Assembly (NCBI GenBank): GCA_902472795.1
Contig: CABROZ010000009.1
Coordinates: forward strand, 1-35,043
Source: an uncultured Bacteroides sp.
Lineage (GTDB): Bacteria; Bacteroidota; Bacteroidia; Bacteroidales; Bacteroidaceae
Length of the DNA: 35,043 nt
Reading direction: 5' to 3'
Both the position numbers and the translations under genes were made by a program. How positions within the stretch are numbered: position 1 is the first letter of the stretch; each line of letters begins with the position of its first letter. The notes below the pieces were generated by a model, which saw nothing but the letters and a program-made list of their open reading frames with translations, had not been told where the DNA came from and ran no database searches. Positions 25,580 to 32,749 of the stretch are shown here, one piece after another.

Positions 25580-26950
25580 ATGAACATGATAAAAAAAACG
25601 ATTACTATCACCATATGCTGTAGCATGCTAACCGGCTGTCACATCTATCGTGCCTACGAACGTCCCGAGTCGGTCAACGTGTCCGACAGCCTTTACCGTC
25701 AGCCTGTTACTGAGGATACGACTTCATTAGCTTCGCTTTCATGGAAAGAGCTATTTACCGATCCGCAGTTGCAGCAACTCATCGAAACGGGGCTTAACAA
25801 CAATACCGACTTAGGCATCGCACGCCTTAAAGTAAAAGAAGCAGAAGCCCTGCTCATGACGTCACGTCTGTCGTATCTGCCTTCCGTATCGCTTACACCA
25901 CAAGGTACACTGACCAGTGCCGACGGTAGCAAAACATCCAAGACTTATAACCTGGCTGCTTCCGCCGACTGGGAAATCGACCTCTTCGGCAAACTGCTCA
26001 ACAGCAAGCGTGGCACACAAGCCGCCCTTGAACAAAGCGAAGCCTACCGTCAAGCTGTACAGACACAATTAGTGGCTACTATTGCCAACAGTTATTACAC
26101 ACTGCTGATGCTTGACGAACAATTGGACATCAGCCGACGTACAGCCCAGACATGGGACGAAAGTGTACGTACCATGAAAGCCTTGAAACGCGCCGGACAG
26201 ACCACCGAAATGGCTGTGGCTCAAACCGAGGCCGGCAAATTGGCCGTTGATGCGTCTGTCCTCTCGGTAGAAAGGCAAATCAACGAAATGGAAAACTCGC
26301 TTTCTACCTTGCTGGGGCTTTCACCGCAATCCATCGGACGTTCTACACTTGATGCACAACAGTTTCCCGACACATTGTCAACCGGTGTTCCCCTGCAACT
26401 GTTAAGTCGCCGTCCCGATGTTCGACAATGCGAAGCCCAACTGGCCGTTGCCTACTATGCCACCAATTCGGCACGTTCGGCCTTTTATCCATCTATCACA
26501 CTGAGTGGTTCGGCCGGGTGGACCAACTCTGCAGGCGCAGCCATCACCAATCCGGGACAATGGTTATTAACAGCTGTCGGTTCATTGGTTCAGCCCATCT
26601 TCAATCGAGGCAAGAACATTGCCAACCTGAAGATAGCCAAGGCACAGCAGGAAGAAGCCTTACTGACCTTCCGTCAAAGCCTACTTGATGCCGGCGCCGA
26701 GGTGAACGATGCTCTGATGCAATGGCAAACTGCCCGTCAACGTATCCGACTCGACGAACAGCAGGTTGCCGCACTCCGCTCTGCTTTGCGCAGTTCGGAA
26801 CTGCTGATGCAGCACAGTTCACAAAATTATCTGGAAGTGCTTACCGCCCGACAATCTCTGCTTCAGGCAGAACTCGATACAACCACCGACCGCTTCGACG
26901 AAATCCAAGGCGTCATCAATCTGTATCATGCCTTGGGAGGTGGTTATTAA
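25580..26950 (+). CDS. Outer-membrane efflux factor (TolC/NodT-type lipoprotein)
   Basis: 456 residues starting MNMIKKTITITICCSMLTGC; lipobox LTGC gives lipidated Cys20. It has the internal twofold helical repeat of outer-membrane factors, including DLGIARLKVKEAEALL, AASADWEIDLFGKL and, in the second half, LSRRPDVRQCEAQLAVAYYATN and QPIFNRGKNIANLKIAKAQQEEALL. These are hallmarks of the NodT group of RND outer-membrane channels. It completes the tripartite pump begun at 21286, and the operon ends in a strong terminator. Confidence 0.93.
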   Translation: MNMIKKTITITICCSMLTGCHIYRAYERPESVNVSDSLYRQPVTEDTTSLASLSWKELFTDPQLQQLIETGLNNNTDLGIARLKVKEAEALLMTSRLSYLPSVSLTPQGTLTSADGSKTSKTYNLAASADWEIDLFGKLLNSKRGTQAALEQSEAYRQAVQTQLVATIANSYYTLLMLDEQLDISRRTAQTWDESVRTMKALKRAGQTTEMAVAQTEAGKLAVDASVLSVERQINEMENSLSTLLGLSPQSIGRSTLDAQQFPDTLSTGVPLQLLSRRPDVRQCEAQLAVAYYATNSARSAFYPSITLSGSAGWTNSAGAAITNPGQWLLTAVGSLVQPIFNRGKNIANLKIAKAQQEEALLTFRQSLLDAGAEVNDALMQWQTARQRIRLDEQQVAALRSALRSSELLMQHSSQNYLEVLTARQSLLQAELDTTTDRFDEIQGVINLYHALGGGY

Positions 26951-26989
26951 ACAAAACTCTCTCTATTCTTCAATTTAACCTAAACCTGT

Positions 26990-27027
26990 GATCCCTGCAA
27001 ATCAGCTTTTGCAGGGATCTTTCTGTT
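26990..27027 (+). terminator. Terminator of the RND efflux operon
   Basis: A perfect 12-bp stem GATCCCTGCAAA (26990-27001) with TTTGCAGGGATC (27008-27019) and a 6-base loop is followed by TTTCTGTT. It lies 39 bp after the outer-membrane factor stop. Confidence 0.85.
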
Positions 27028-27035
27028 CAAATACA

Positions 27036-27066
27036 TTTCCGATAATCAAACATTTCCGTATCTTTG
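27036..27066 (+). promoter_or_regulatory. Promoter of the GNAT-like gene
   Basis: A -33-like TTTC (27036-27039) and a perfect -7 TATCTTTG (27059-27066) are 19 bp apart, the consensus Bacteroides spacing. The ATG at 27102 is 35 bp downstream. Confidence 0.65.
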
Positions 27067-27101
27067 CCTCTATAAAACGAAACTTCAAAAAAGCAATTGT
27101 C

Positions 27102-27404
27102 ATGGATATCCAGCACCATCCCGAACAACATCGTTTCACCCTAACCCAAAACGGTGAAACAGCCCATGTAGCCTACCGCATCGAAAACGGCGCACTCGAC
27201 ATACGCCACACCATTGTCCCCGCCCCACTCGAAGGCCAAGGCATAGCCTCTGCGTTAGTTAAAGCGGCCTACGACTATGCCCTTCAACAGGGTTATCGAT
27301 GTGTAGCAACGTGTGCCTACGCAGTCCGTTGGCTACAGCGGCATCCCGAATACAACGGTACTCCCAGCCAGGAGTACTGCGAAGGAAACGCCTGCGCCCT
27401 GTAA
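27102..27404 (+). CDS. Small GNAT-fold N-acetyltransferase-like protein (YjdJ/NATD1 type)
   Basis: 100 residues starting MDIQHHPEQHRFTL at the ATG at 27102; the frame is open upstream, but that part contains the promoter and is excluded. The acetyl-CoA-binding motif is EGQGIASALVKAAYDYALQQGY, and the tail is CVATCAYAVRWLQRHPEY, the short single-domain GNAT form found in YjdJ and NATD1 relatives. The acceptor is unknown for the family in general. It is a single-gene unit, with a hairpin terminator downstream that it shares with the convergent cbpM gene. Confidence 0.8.
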   Translation: MDIQHHPEQHRFTLTQNGETAHVAYRIENGALDIRHTIVPAPLEGQGIASALVKAAYDYALQQGYRCVATCAYAVRWLQRHPEYNGTPSQEYCEGNACAL

Positions 27405-27429
27405 AACCGCCAGCAGGCCTTAAACAAAA

Positions 27430-27480
27430 AAGCGGACGGCAAGCAACCCCTTCACACATAGGATTACTTTCCGTCCGCTT
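27430..27480. terminator. Bidirectional hairpin terminator
   Basis: AAGCGGACGG (27430-27439) pairs perfectly with CCGTCCGCTT (27471-27480) across a 31-base loop. On the minus strand it is followed by TTTTGTTT, a good T-tract for the dnaJ/cbpM operon; on the plus strand only by GCTTTATT. Confidence 0.65.
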
Positions 27481-27507
27481 GCTTTATTCCAGCCGTAACC
27501 GGCTTTT

Positions 27508-27804
27508 TCAAAACACTTCACCGTACATCTTCAGCCGGTTGCGTAAGTCACGTATTTCACGCTTCATGTCCTCCATCTGCTCCAGCAGATGATGAATGGC
27601 ATCAATTCCCTCCATATTGATGGAAAGGTCGTAATACATGCGGCTGTACCGCTCCACATCGGGCAGTTGCGAGAAAGTCAGACACGGCTTTCCTTCGTCA
27701 AACAAGATGTCAATCAGTCCATTCTCCTGCAGGAGGTCGATAAACGACGGCTCTATATGGCATTTGTCGCAATAATCGCTGACAATAATCAATTCGTTCT
27801 GCAT
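27508..27804 (-). CDS. cbpM: Chaperone modulator CbpM-like (MerR-type helix) protein
   Basis: 98 residues: MQNELIIVSDYCDKCHIEPSFIDLLQENGLI is the CbpM/MerR-like N-terminal helix-turn-helix portion, followed by LTFSQLPDVERYSRMYYDLSINMEGID and a C-terminal coiled coil (LLEQMEDMKREIRDLRNRL). CbpM proteins bind the J-domain of CbpA and hold back its co-chaperone activity. It lies 12 bp downstream of the DnaJ/CbpA gene on the same strand, the usual order of the pair. The match is by pattern and context, so the symbol is likely but not certain. Confidence 0.8.
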   Translation of the reverse strand: MQNELIIVSDYCDKCHIEPSFIDLLQENGLIDILFDEGKPCLTFSQLPDVERYSRMYYDLSINMEGIDAIHHLLEQMEDMKREIRDLRNRLKMYGEVF

Positions 27805-27816
27805 AATGGTTCTTTT

Positions 27817-28767
27817 TTAGTTCATACTTTGAATTTTACGGAGCATTTCTTTCTGCTGTTCCGTCAGGTTGGTAGGCAACACAACGTGATAAGTCACGAT
27901 CAGGTCGCCAAATTCACCTTCTTTCTTATAGACAGGGAAGCCTTTGCCTTTCAGGCGCACCTTGGTACCATTCTGCGTACCCGGTTTTACTTTCAGTTTC
28001 ACTTGTCCGTCCAAAGTATCGACCAGTAAGTCACCACCCAGCAGAGCTGTATAGAGGTCGGTATTAACATCCACATACAAATCATCGCCCAAACGCTTGA
28101 ACACCGGATCGTCGGGAATGACGAACGTAATGTACAAGTCGCCGGCAGGTCCGCCGTTCATGCCCGGAGCGCCATAACCTTTCAGCTTAATGACCTGACC
28201 ATTGGCCACACCTGCCGGAATGGTGATACGTACCTGTTTGTCGCCCACCGTCAGCACCTGTTTGTGCGTCTGCGCAGCTTCGCGCAACGACAAATCCAGT
28301 TCGGCCTGATAATCCTGCCCGCGGAAACCGCTCTGGCTTCTGCCACCACGGCCCCGATGGCCGAAGAGTTCTTCGAAAAAGTCGGAAAAGCCTCCGGCAT
28401 TCTTTCCGGTAAACTCCTGTCCGTCGGACGAATACCAATACGTGCCGTTGCCGTCCGTACTGAATCCGCCCGTTCCGAAGCCTCCGAATCCGGCACCACC
28501 GGCCTGCTGACGGGCCCGCTTCTGAGCCTCGAATTCGTCGGCATGCTTCCAATGCTCGCCGTACTCGTCGTACTTCTTTCGCTTTTCAGGGTCGCTCAAC
28601 ACTTCGTTAGCTTCGTTGATCGCCTGAAACTTGTCCTTGGCAGTAGGATCATTCGGGTTCAGGTCAGGATGAAACTTACGTGCCAACTTCCGGTACGCTT
28701 TCTTGATGTCATCCTGCGACGCCGTCTTGTCCACTCCCAGTACTTGATAATAATCTATAAAAGCCAT
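27817..28767 (-). CDS. cbpA: DnaJ-class co-chaperone, CbpA type (no zinc finger)
   Basis: 316 residues. The J-domain (residues about 4-70) contains the essential His33-Pro34-Asp35 in RKFHPDLNPNDP and ends in SDPEKRKKYDEYGEHW. A Gly/Phe-rich linker (GGAGFGGFGTGGFSTDGNG) follows. The two C-terminal substrate-binding domains run directly on (RITIPAGVANGQVIKLKGYG; KVRLKGKGFPVYKKEGEFGDLIV) with no CxxCxGxG zinc repeats, which separates it from true DnaJ. CbpA-type proteins stimulate DnaK ATPase. It is followed by cbpM. A sequence near TATTGTTTG about 25-30 bp upstream of the ATG resembles a promoter only roughly (three instead of two bases in the gap). Confidence 0.88.
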   Translation of the reverse strand: MAFIDYYQVLGVDKTASQDDIKKAYRKLARKFHPDLNPNDPTAKDKFQAINEANEVLSDPEKRKKYDEYGEHWKHADEFEAQKRARQQAGGAGFGGFGTGGFSTDGNGTYWYSSDGQEFTGKNAGGFSDFFEELFGHRGRGGRSQSGFRGQDYQAELDLSLREAAQTHKQVLTVGDKQVRITIPAGVANGQVIKLKGYGAPGMNGGPAGDLYITFVIPDDPVFKRLGDDLYVDVNTDLYTALLGGDLLVDTLDGQVKLKVKPGTQNGTKVRLKGKGFPVYKKEGEFGDLIVTYHVVLPTNLTEQQKEMLRKIQSMN

Positions 28768-28864
28768 ATTCTGTCAATTTTTATATTTCAAACAATACCG
28801 TTTCTCCACCCGTTCCTTGCAAAGAGGCCTGCATGTCATCACGCCCCTTTTCTGCTGACGGGAA

Positions 28865-29884
28865 TCAATAACAACTCTTCGCCGTCGCAAGCAGTTCGCG
28901 GATGTCCTCTTCCGTCGTGTCGAAAGAGGTTACCAATCTGATCTCATTGGCCGGTTCATCCCAGAAATAAAAGAAATAAGATTGCAACAGCCTGTCTATC
29001 ACCCGGCGAGGCATGGTCAGGAACAACTGATTGCTCTCCACCTGCTGAGTGAATCTGACGTCGGGCAACTTCTCCAGTCCGTCGCGCAACAGCAAGGCCA
29101 TCCGGTTGGCATGGCGGGCATTCGCGAGCCACAAGTCATCCTTCAGATAAGCGGTGAACTGACAGGAAAGATAACGCAACTTCGATGCCAGCTGCGCCGA
29201 CTGTTTCCTGACAAAGCGCGCTTCCTTCTGCAACGCGGGATGGAAGACTATGACACTCTCGCCCATCATCAGCCCGTTCTTCGTTCCGCCGAAACTGAGG
29301 ATGTCAATGCCGCAGTCCACCGTCAGCTGCCTCAAGGTAAGCCCCAGGGCCGCACACGCATTGGCCAAGCGGGCACCGTCCATGTGGACATACATACCGT
29401 GACTGTGAGCCAGTTCCGTAATGGCACGCAACTCATCAGGCTTGTATATCGTACCCAGCTCCGTACACTGCGACAGATAGATGGCTCCCGGTTGCGAATG
29501 ATGCTGCTCGCCGAAATTACACAGATAGGGGCGCAACAGTTCAGGCGTCAGCTTTCCGTCAGGAGTAGCTATCGGCCTAATCTGGCAGCCTGTCATACGG
29601 GCAGGAGCGCCACACTCATCCACATAGATGTGGGCAGTCTCGGCACACAGTATCAGGTTGTAGGGACGTGTGCACAGTTGCAGGGCAACGGCGTTGCTGC
29701 CTGTTCCGTTAAACACAAACAGCGGCTCGCAATCGGCCGTAAAGGCTTCGCGTATCTTGCCTACGGCTTCTTCCGTCCAGGGATCGTCGCCATACCCCAA
29801 CGCATGGTCCTGATTCGCCCTGTTCAAGGCCTCCATCACCAACGGATGCACGCCCGAATTATTGTCTGATGCAAAACTTCTCAT
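28865..29884 (-). CDS. Low-specificity threonine aldolase / beta-eliminating lyase-like PLP enzyme
   Basis: 339 residues beginning MRSFASDNNSGVHPLVMEAL, the typical start of threonine aldolases (SDN...HP). PLP-site features are FNGTGSNAVAL (phosphate-binding Gly/Ser/Asn loop), HMDGARLANACAALG (cofactor Asp in the DGARL motif) and SFGGTKNGLM with the Schiff-base Lys at about residue 202. The family splits L-threonine or L-allo-threonine into glycine and acetaldehyde; some relatives act on other beta-hydroxy amino acids. No terminator or consensus promoter was recognised next to it. The gene is separate from the dnaJ pair by 97 bp on the same strand, so co-transcription is possible. Confidence 0.87.
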   Translation of the reverse strand: MRSFASDNNSGVHPLVMEALNRANQDHALGYGDDPWTEEAVGKIREAFTADCEPLFVFNGTGSNAVALQLCTRPYNLILCAETAHIYVDECGAPARMTGCQIRPIATPDGKLTPELLRPYLCNFGEQHHSQPGAIYLSQCTELGTIYKPDELRAITELAHSHGMYVHMDGARLANACAALGLTLRQLTVDCGIDILSFGGTKNGLMMGESVIVFHPALQKEARFVRKQSAQLASKLRYLSCQFTAYLKDDLWLANARHANRMALLLRDGLEKLPDVRFTQQVESNQLFLTMPRRVIDRLLQSYFFYFWDEPANEIRLVTSFDTTEEDIRELLATAKSCY

Positions 29885-29913
29885 ACTCTTATTTTCTCAA
29901 TTTCCGCAAGCTC

Positions 29914-29961
29914 AAGTTGACGAGTTGACAAGTTGACAAGTTGACGAGTTTACGAGTTGAC
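29914..29961. repeat. Six tandem 8-bp units [AG]AGTT[GT]AC
   Basis: Units start at 29914, 29922, 29930, 29938, 29946 and 29954: AAGTTGAC, GAGTTGAC, AAGTTGAC twice, GAGTTTAC, GAGTTGAC. Related sequence in the opposite orientation follows at about 29989-30004 (TTGTAAACTTGTTGAC). The 252-bp interval 29885-30136 otherwise contains only the groEL terminator. Confidence 0.75.
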
Positions 29962-30064
29962 GAGGCGTTTGCAGTGAGCACTTCGGCCTTGTAAACTTGT
30001 TGACTGGAGCTTTGTCAACCAATAAGTTGAGCATTTGCGAAACTTAAATTATCTTCATTAAAAA

Positions 30065-30100
30065 AGCCGCGGCATCTTCACAAGGCAAGACACCGCGGCT
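30065..30100 (-). terminator. Terminator of the groES-groEL operon
   Basis: AGCCGCGG (30065-30072) pairs with CCGCGGCT (30093-30100), with an inner 4-bp stem (30075-30078 with 30087-30090). On the minus strand it is followed by TTTTTTAATG, and it lies 36 bp after the groEL stop codon. Confidence 0.85.
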
Positions 30101-30136
30101 GCTTTTATACTAATTTAATCAGGGGAAATCGACCGA

Positions 30137-31771
30137 TTACATCATGCCGCCCATACCACCCATACCGGCGTTCATCGGCATTTCGGGTTTGTCTTCCTTC
30201 TTCTCTACGATTACACATTCGGTAGTCAGGAACATACCGGCAATAGAAGCGGCATTCTCCAAAGCTACACGAGTAACCTTAGCCGGATCGACTACACCTG
30301 CGGCATGCAAGTTCTCGTAAACATCGGTACGTGCATTGTAACCGAAGTCGCCTTTGCCTTCGCGAACCTTCTGAACAACGACAGCACCTTCCTTACCTGC
30401 ATTGGCACAGATCTGACGGAGCGGTTCTTCGATGGCACGCTTGATGATGTGGATACCGGTTGTCTCGTCGGCATTGTCGCCTTCCAGACCTTCGAGTGAA
30501 TCGAGGGCACGGATGTAAGCTACGCCACCACCCGGAACGATACCTTCTTCGATAGCAGCACGTGTAGCACGCAAGGCATCATCTACACGGTCTTTCTTTT
30601 CTTTCATCTCGACTTCGGAAGCGGCACCTACGTAGAGCACTGCCACACCACCTGACAACTTGGCCAGACGTTCCTGCAACTTCTCACGGTCGTAATCGCT
30701 CTTAGTAGCGGCAATCTGAGCCTTGATCTGTTCGCAACGTTCCTTGATGTTTTCTTTAGCACCGGCACCGTTTACGATGGTTGTGTTATCCTTCGTAATG
30801 GTTACCTTCTCGGCGCTACCCAGCATTTCGATAGTAGCCTGTTCCAGTTTCAAGCCCTTCTCTTCGCTGATTACTACACCACCGGTCAGTACGGCAATAT
30901 CTTCCAGCATTTCCTTACGACGGTCGCCGAAGCCCGGAGCCTTCACTGCACAGATCTTCAACTGGCTGCGCAGACGGTTGACAACCAACGTAGTCAGAGC
31001 CTCGCTGTCCACATCCTCGGCAATGACCAGCAACGGACGGCCAGTCTGTACGGCGGGTTCCAGAATAGGCAAGAAGTCTTTCAGGTTAGAAATCTTCTTA
31101 TCATAGATCAGGATGTAAGGTTTCTCCATCTCACATTCCATCTTTTCCGTATTCGTCACGAAGTAAGCTGACAGGTAGCCGCGGTCGAACTGCATACCTT
31201 CTACCACGCCGATCGTCGTATCCGTACCCTTGGCCTCTTCGATGGTGATGACACCGTCCTTCGAAACCTTACGCATGGCATCTGCAATCAGTTTACCGAT
31301 AACCGGATCGTTGTTGGCAGATACGGTACCTACCTGTTCAATCTTGTCGTAGTTGTCACCAACCATTTCGGCTTGTGACTTGATCGACTCAACCACCTTG
31401 GCAACGGCCTTGTCGATACCACGTTTGATGTCCATCGGGCTTGCACCGGCGGTAACGTTCTTCAAGCCTTCGGCTACAATGGCCTGAGCCAGTACGGTAG
31501 CGGTTGTTGTACCATCACCTGCATCGTCACCTGTCTTCGAAGCAACTTCCTTAACCAGCTGTGCACCGGTGTTCTGGTAAGCGTCGGCCAGTTCTACTTC
31601 CTTGGCTACCGTCACACCGTCCTTAGTGATGTGGGGAGCACCGAATTTCTTTTCGATAATCACGTTACGTCCTTTCGGGCCCAGTGTTACTTTCACGGCG
31701 TTAGCCAGTGTGTCGATACCCTTCTTCAGTTGGTCGCGGGCATCAATATTGAATAATATTTCTTTTGCCAT
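30137..31771 (-). CDS. groL: 60-kDa chaperonin GroEL
   Basis: 544 residues, full length. The N-terminus MAKEILFNIDARDQLKKGI and TLGPKGRNVIIEKKFGAPHITKDGVTVAKE are GroEL-specific; the ATP-site motif GDGTTTATVLAQ is at about residues 85-96. The C-terminus has the characteristic GGM tail (MGGMGGMM). It folds cytoplasmic proteins in a double ring of 14 subunits with GroES as a lid. It is transcribed after groES with a 41-bp gap and ends before a strong terminator. Confidence 0.99.
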   Translation of the reverse strand: MAKEILFNIDARDQLKKGIDTLANAVKVTLGPKGRNVIIEKKFGAPHITKDGVTVAKEVELADAYQNTGAQLVKEVASKTGDDAGDGTTTATVLAQAIVAEGLKNVTAGASPMDIKRGIDKAVAKVVESIKSQAEMVGDNYDKIEQVGTVSANNDPVIGKLIADAMRKVSKDGVITIEEAKGTDTTIGVVEGMQFDRGYLSAYFVTNTEKMECEMEKPYILIYDKKISNLKDFLPILEPAVQTGRPLLVIAEDVDSEALTTLVVNRLRSQLKICAVKAPGFGDRRKEMLEDIAVLTGGVVISEEKGLKLEQATIEMLGSAEKVTITKDNTTIVNGAGAKENIKERCEQIKAQIAATKSDYDREKLQERLAKLSGGVAVLYVGAASEVEMKEKKDRVDDALRATRAAIEEGIVPGGGVAYIRALDSLEGLEGDNADETTGIHIIKRAIEEPLRQICANAGKEGAVVVQKVREGKGDFGYNARTDVYENLHAAGVVDPAKVTRVALENAASIAGMFLTTECVIVEKKEDKPEMPMNAGMGGMGGMM

Positions 31772-31812
31772 AATTTCGTCTAATTAAAAATTGATAATTG
31801 AAAATTTATAAT

Positions 31813-32085
31813 TTATCCCAGAATGGCGAGTACATCGCTCTGACGCATGATCAGATATTTAGTACCGTCGAGTTCTATTTCCGTACCGGCGTATTTACCG
31901 TAGAGTACGTGGTCACCAGCTTTCAGTACCATTTCTTCGTCCTTCGTACCGTTACCGGCTGCAATCACTTCGCCTCTCAAAGGTTTCTCTTTAGCTGTAT
32001 CAGGAATGATGATACCACCGATTGTCTTCTCTTCTGCAGGTGCAGGGAGTATCAGAACTCTGTCTGCCAATGGTCTAATGTTCAT
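31813..32085 (-). CDS. groS: 10-kDa co-chaperonin GroES
   Basis: 90 residues: MNIRPLADRVLILPAPAEEKTIGGIIIPDTAKEKPLRGEV is typical GroES, including the mobile loop (EKTIGGIIIPD) that contacts GroEL; GDHVLYGKYAGTEIELDG follows. It is the first gene of the groES-groEL operon. No TAnnTTTG promoter was found upstream; the upstream region has inverted repeats instead. Confidence 0.98.
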   Translation of the reverse strand: MNIRPLADRVLILPAPAEEKTIGGIIIPDTAKEKPLRGEVIAAGNGTKDEEMVLKAGDHVLYGKYAGTEIELDGTKYLIMRQSDVLAILG

Positions 32086-32189
32086 AGTTCTTTTTGTTTT
32101 TATATGTTATACTTATTTTTCTTGTTTCTGCCTGCTTTGATGCAAGCGAAAAAGGATATACGAAAAGTGTGCCAAACGGGCGGATGCAC

Positions 32190-32215
32190 AAATTGGCAGA
32201 AGCCGCCTGCCAATT
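32190..32215. promoter_or_regulatory. Perfect 10-bp inverted repeat upstream of groES
   Basis: AAATTGGCAG (32190-32199) and CTGCCAATTT (32207-32215 plus the preceding base) flank a 7-base spacer. It lies about 105-130 bp before the groES ATG. It may be an operator or a 5' leader hairpin of groES; the 327-bp interval 32086-32412 holds this, the next element and a terminator, and no gene. Confidence 0.5.
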
Positions 32216-32232
32216 TGACGTTATGTCGGACA

Positions 32233-32255
32233 GGCCTGTGCTATAATTACAGGCC
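32233..32255. promoter_or_regulatory. GGCCTGT-N9-ACAGGCC inverted repeat upstream of groES
   Basis: Seven-base perfect arms (32233-32239 and 32249-32255) around a 9-bp AT-rich spacer. The geometry (N9) is that of the CIRCE heat-shock operator, but the arm sequence is different from TTAGCACTC, so HrcA binding is not claimed. It lies about 150 bp upstream of groES. Confidence 0.4.
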
Positions 32256-32316
32256 AGCGCCGTCAAGCAAAACACTAAAATTACCTAACTGGGAAAAAAG
32301 AATTCCCTAAGTAGGG

Positions 32317-32363
32317 AAAAAGAATTCCCTGACTACGGAAGCGAACTTCCATGGTCAGGGAAT
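32317..32363 (-). terminator. Terminator of the 44-residue membrane-protein gene
   Basis: A two-part hairpin: outer stem ATTCCCTGAC (32324-32333) with GTCAGGGAAT (32354-32363), inner stem GGAAG/CTTCC (32337-32341 with 32346-32350) and loop CGAA. On the minus strand TTCTTTTT follows, ending at 32317. It starts 50 bp after the small gene's stop. Confidence 0.7.
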
Positions 32364-32412
32364 CAAGTCAATATAAGGTTCCTATCGTTTTTTACGACAC
32401 CATCTTCATCCG

Positions 32413-32547
32413 TCAGATGCTCCAGAAAGCTTTAGTCGAACTGACCATGGAGCTTCCCATATACAAAAGAAACAGAATTGCCACAATAACCATCACCACA
32501 CCAATCAATAGATTGTGCCTGTTCTCGTTCAACTGAATGGAAACCAT
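32413..32547 (-). CDS. 44-residue single-pass membrane protein
   Basis: Begins MVSIQLNENRHNLLIGVVMV; residues about 12-31 form one hydrophobic membrane helix (LLIGVVMVIVAILFLLYMG), followed by a short polar tail ending KAFWSI. The ATG at 32547 is supported by a strong GGAGG Shine-Dalgarno six bases upstream, unusual for Bacteroides. The frame is open further upstream, but that part covers the promoter. It has its own promoter (-7 at 32576-32583) and terminator (32317-32363), so it is a complete stand-alone transcription unit. Not recognised as any named family; role unknown. Small single-pass proteins often modulate larger membrane complexes, but nothing here shows which. Confidence 0.65.
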   Translation of the reverse strand: MVSIQLNENRHNLLIGVVMVIVAILFLLYMGSSMVSSTKAFWSI

Positions 32548-32575
32548 AATAACCTCCTTTTTTATAAGTCCGACG

Positions 32576-32598
32576 CAAAGGTAACCTGCATTGGTTAC
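32576..32598 (-). promoter_or_regulatory. Promoter -7 with overlapping palindromic operator
   Basis: On the minus strand TACCTTTG (32576-32583) matches TAnnTTTG, 29 bp upstream of the small gene's ATG. GTAACCTGCATTGGTTAC (32581-32598), a 6+6+6 palindrome, overlaps the -7 element by three bases, the layout of a repressor operator. Confidence 0.5.
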
Positions 32599-32702
32599 AT
32601 TCTCTTTGCAACAATATGACAATATAGCGAAAGTGACAGTAAAAAGTCCGATTTGCTTGAACTTTTCCACCCAAAGCTCTCCTATACCCCACAAATATAC
32701 GA

Positions 32703-32729
32703 AAAAAGGAGCAGAAAATGCTCCTTTTT
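32703..32729 (-). terminator. Terminator of hisS
   Basis: A perfect 11-bp stem AAAAAGGAGCA (32703-32713) with TGCTCCTTTTT (32719-32729) and a 5-base loop; the stem's own T-run provides the tract on the minus strand. It lies 20 bp after the hisS stop. Confidence 0.85.
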
Positions 32730-32749
32730 AATAGTATTTTATCTTTTAT

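Noticed and set aside
29914..29961. CRISPR array or origin iterons
   Set aside because: Units are only 8 bp, directly abutting, with no spacers and no replication or cas genes near.
32233..32255. CIRCE operator for HrcA
   Set aside because: The 9-bp spacing matches but the arms GGCCTGT/ACAGGCC do not resemble TTAGCACTC/GAGTGCTAA.
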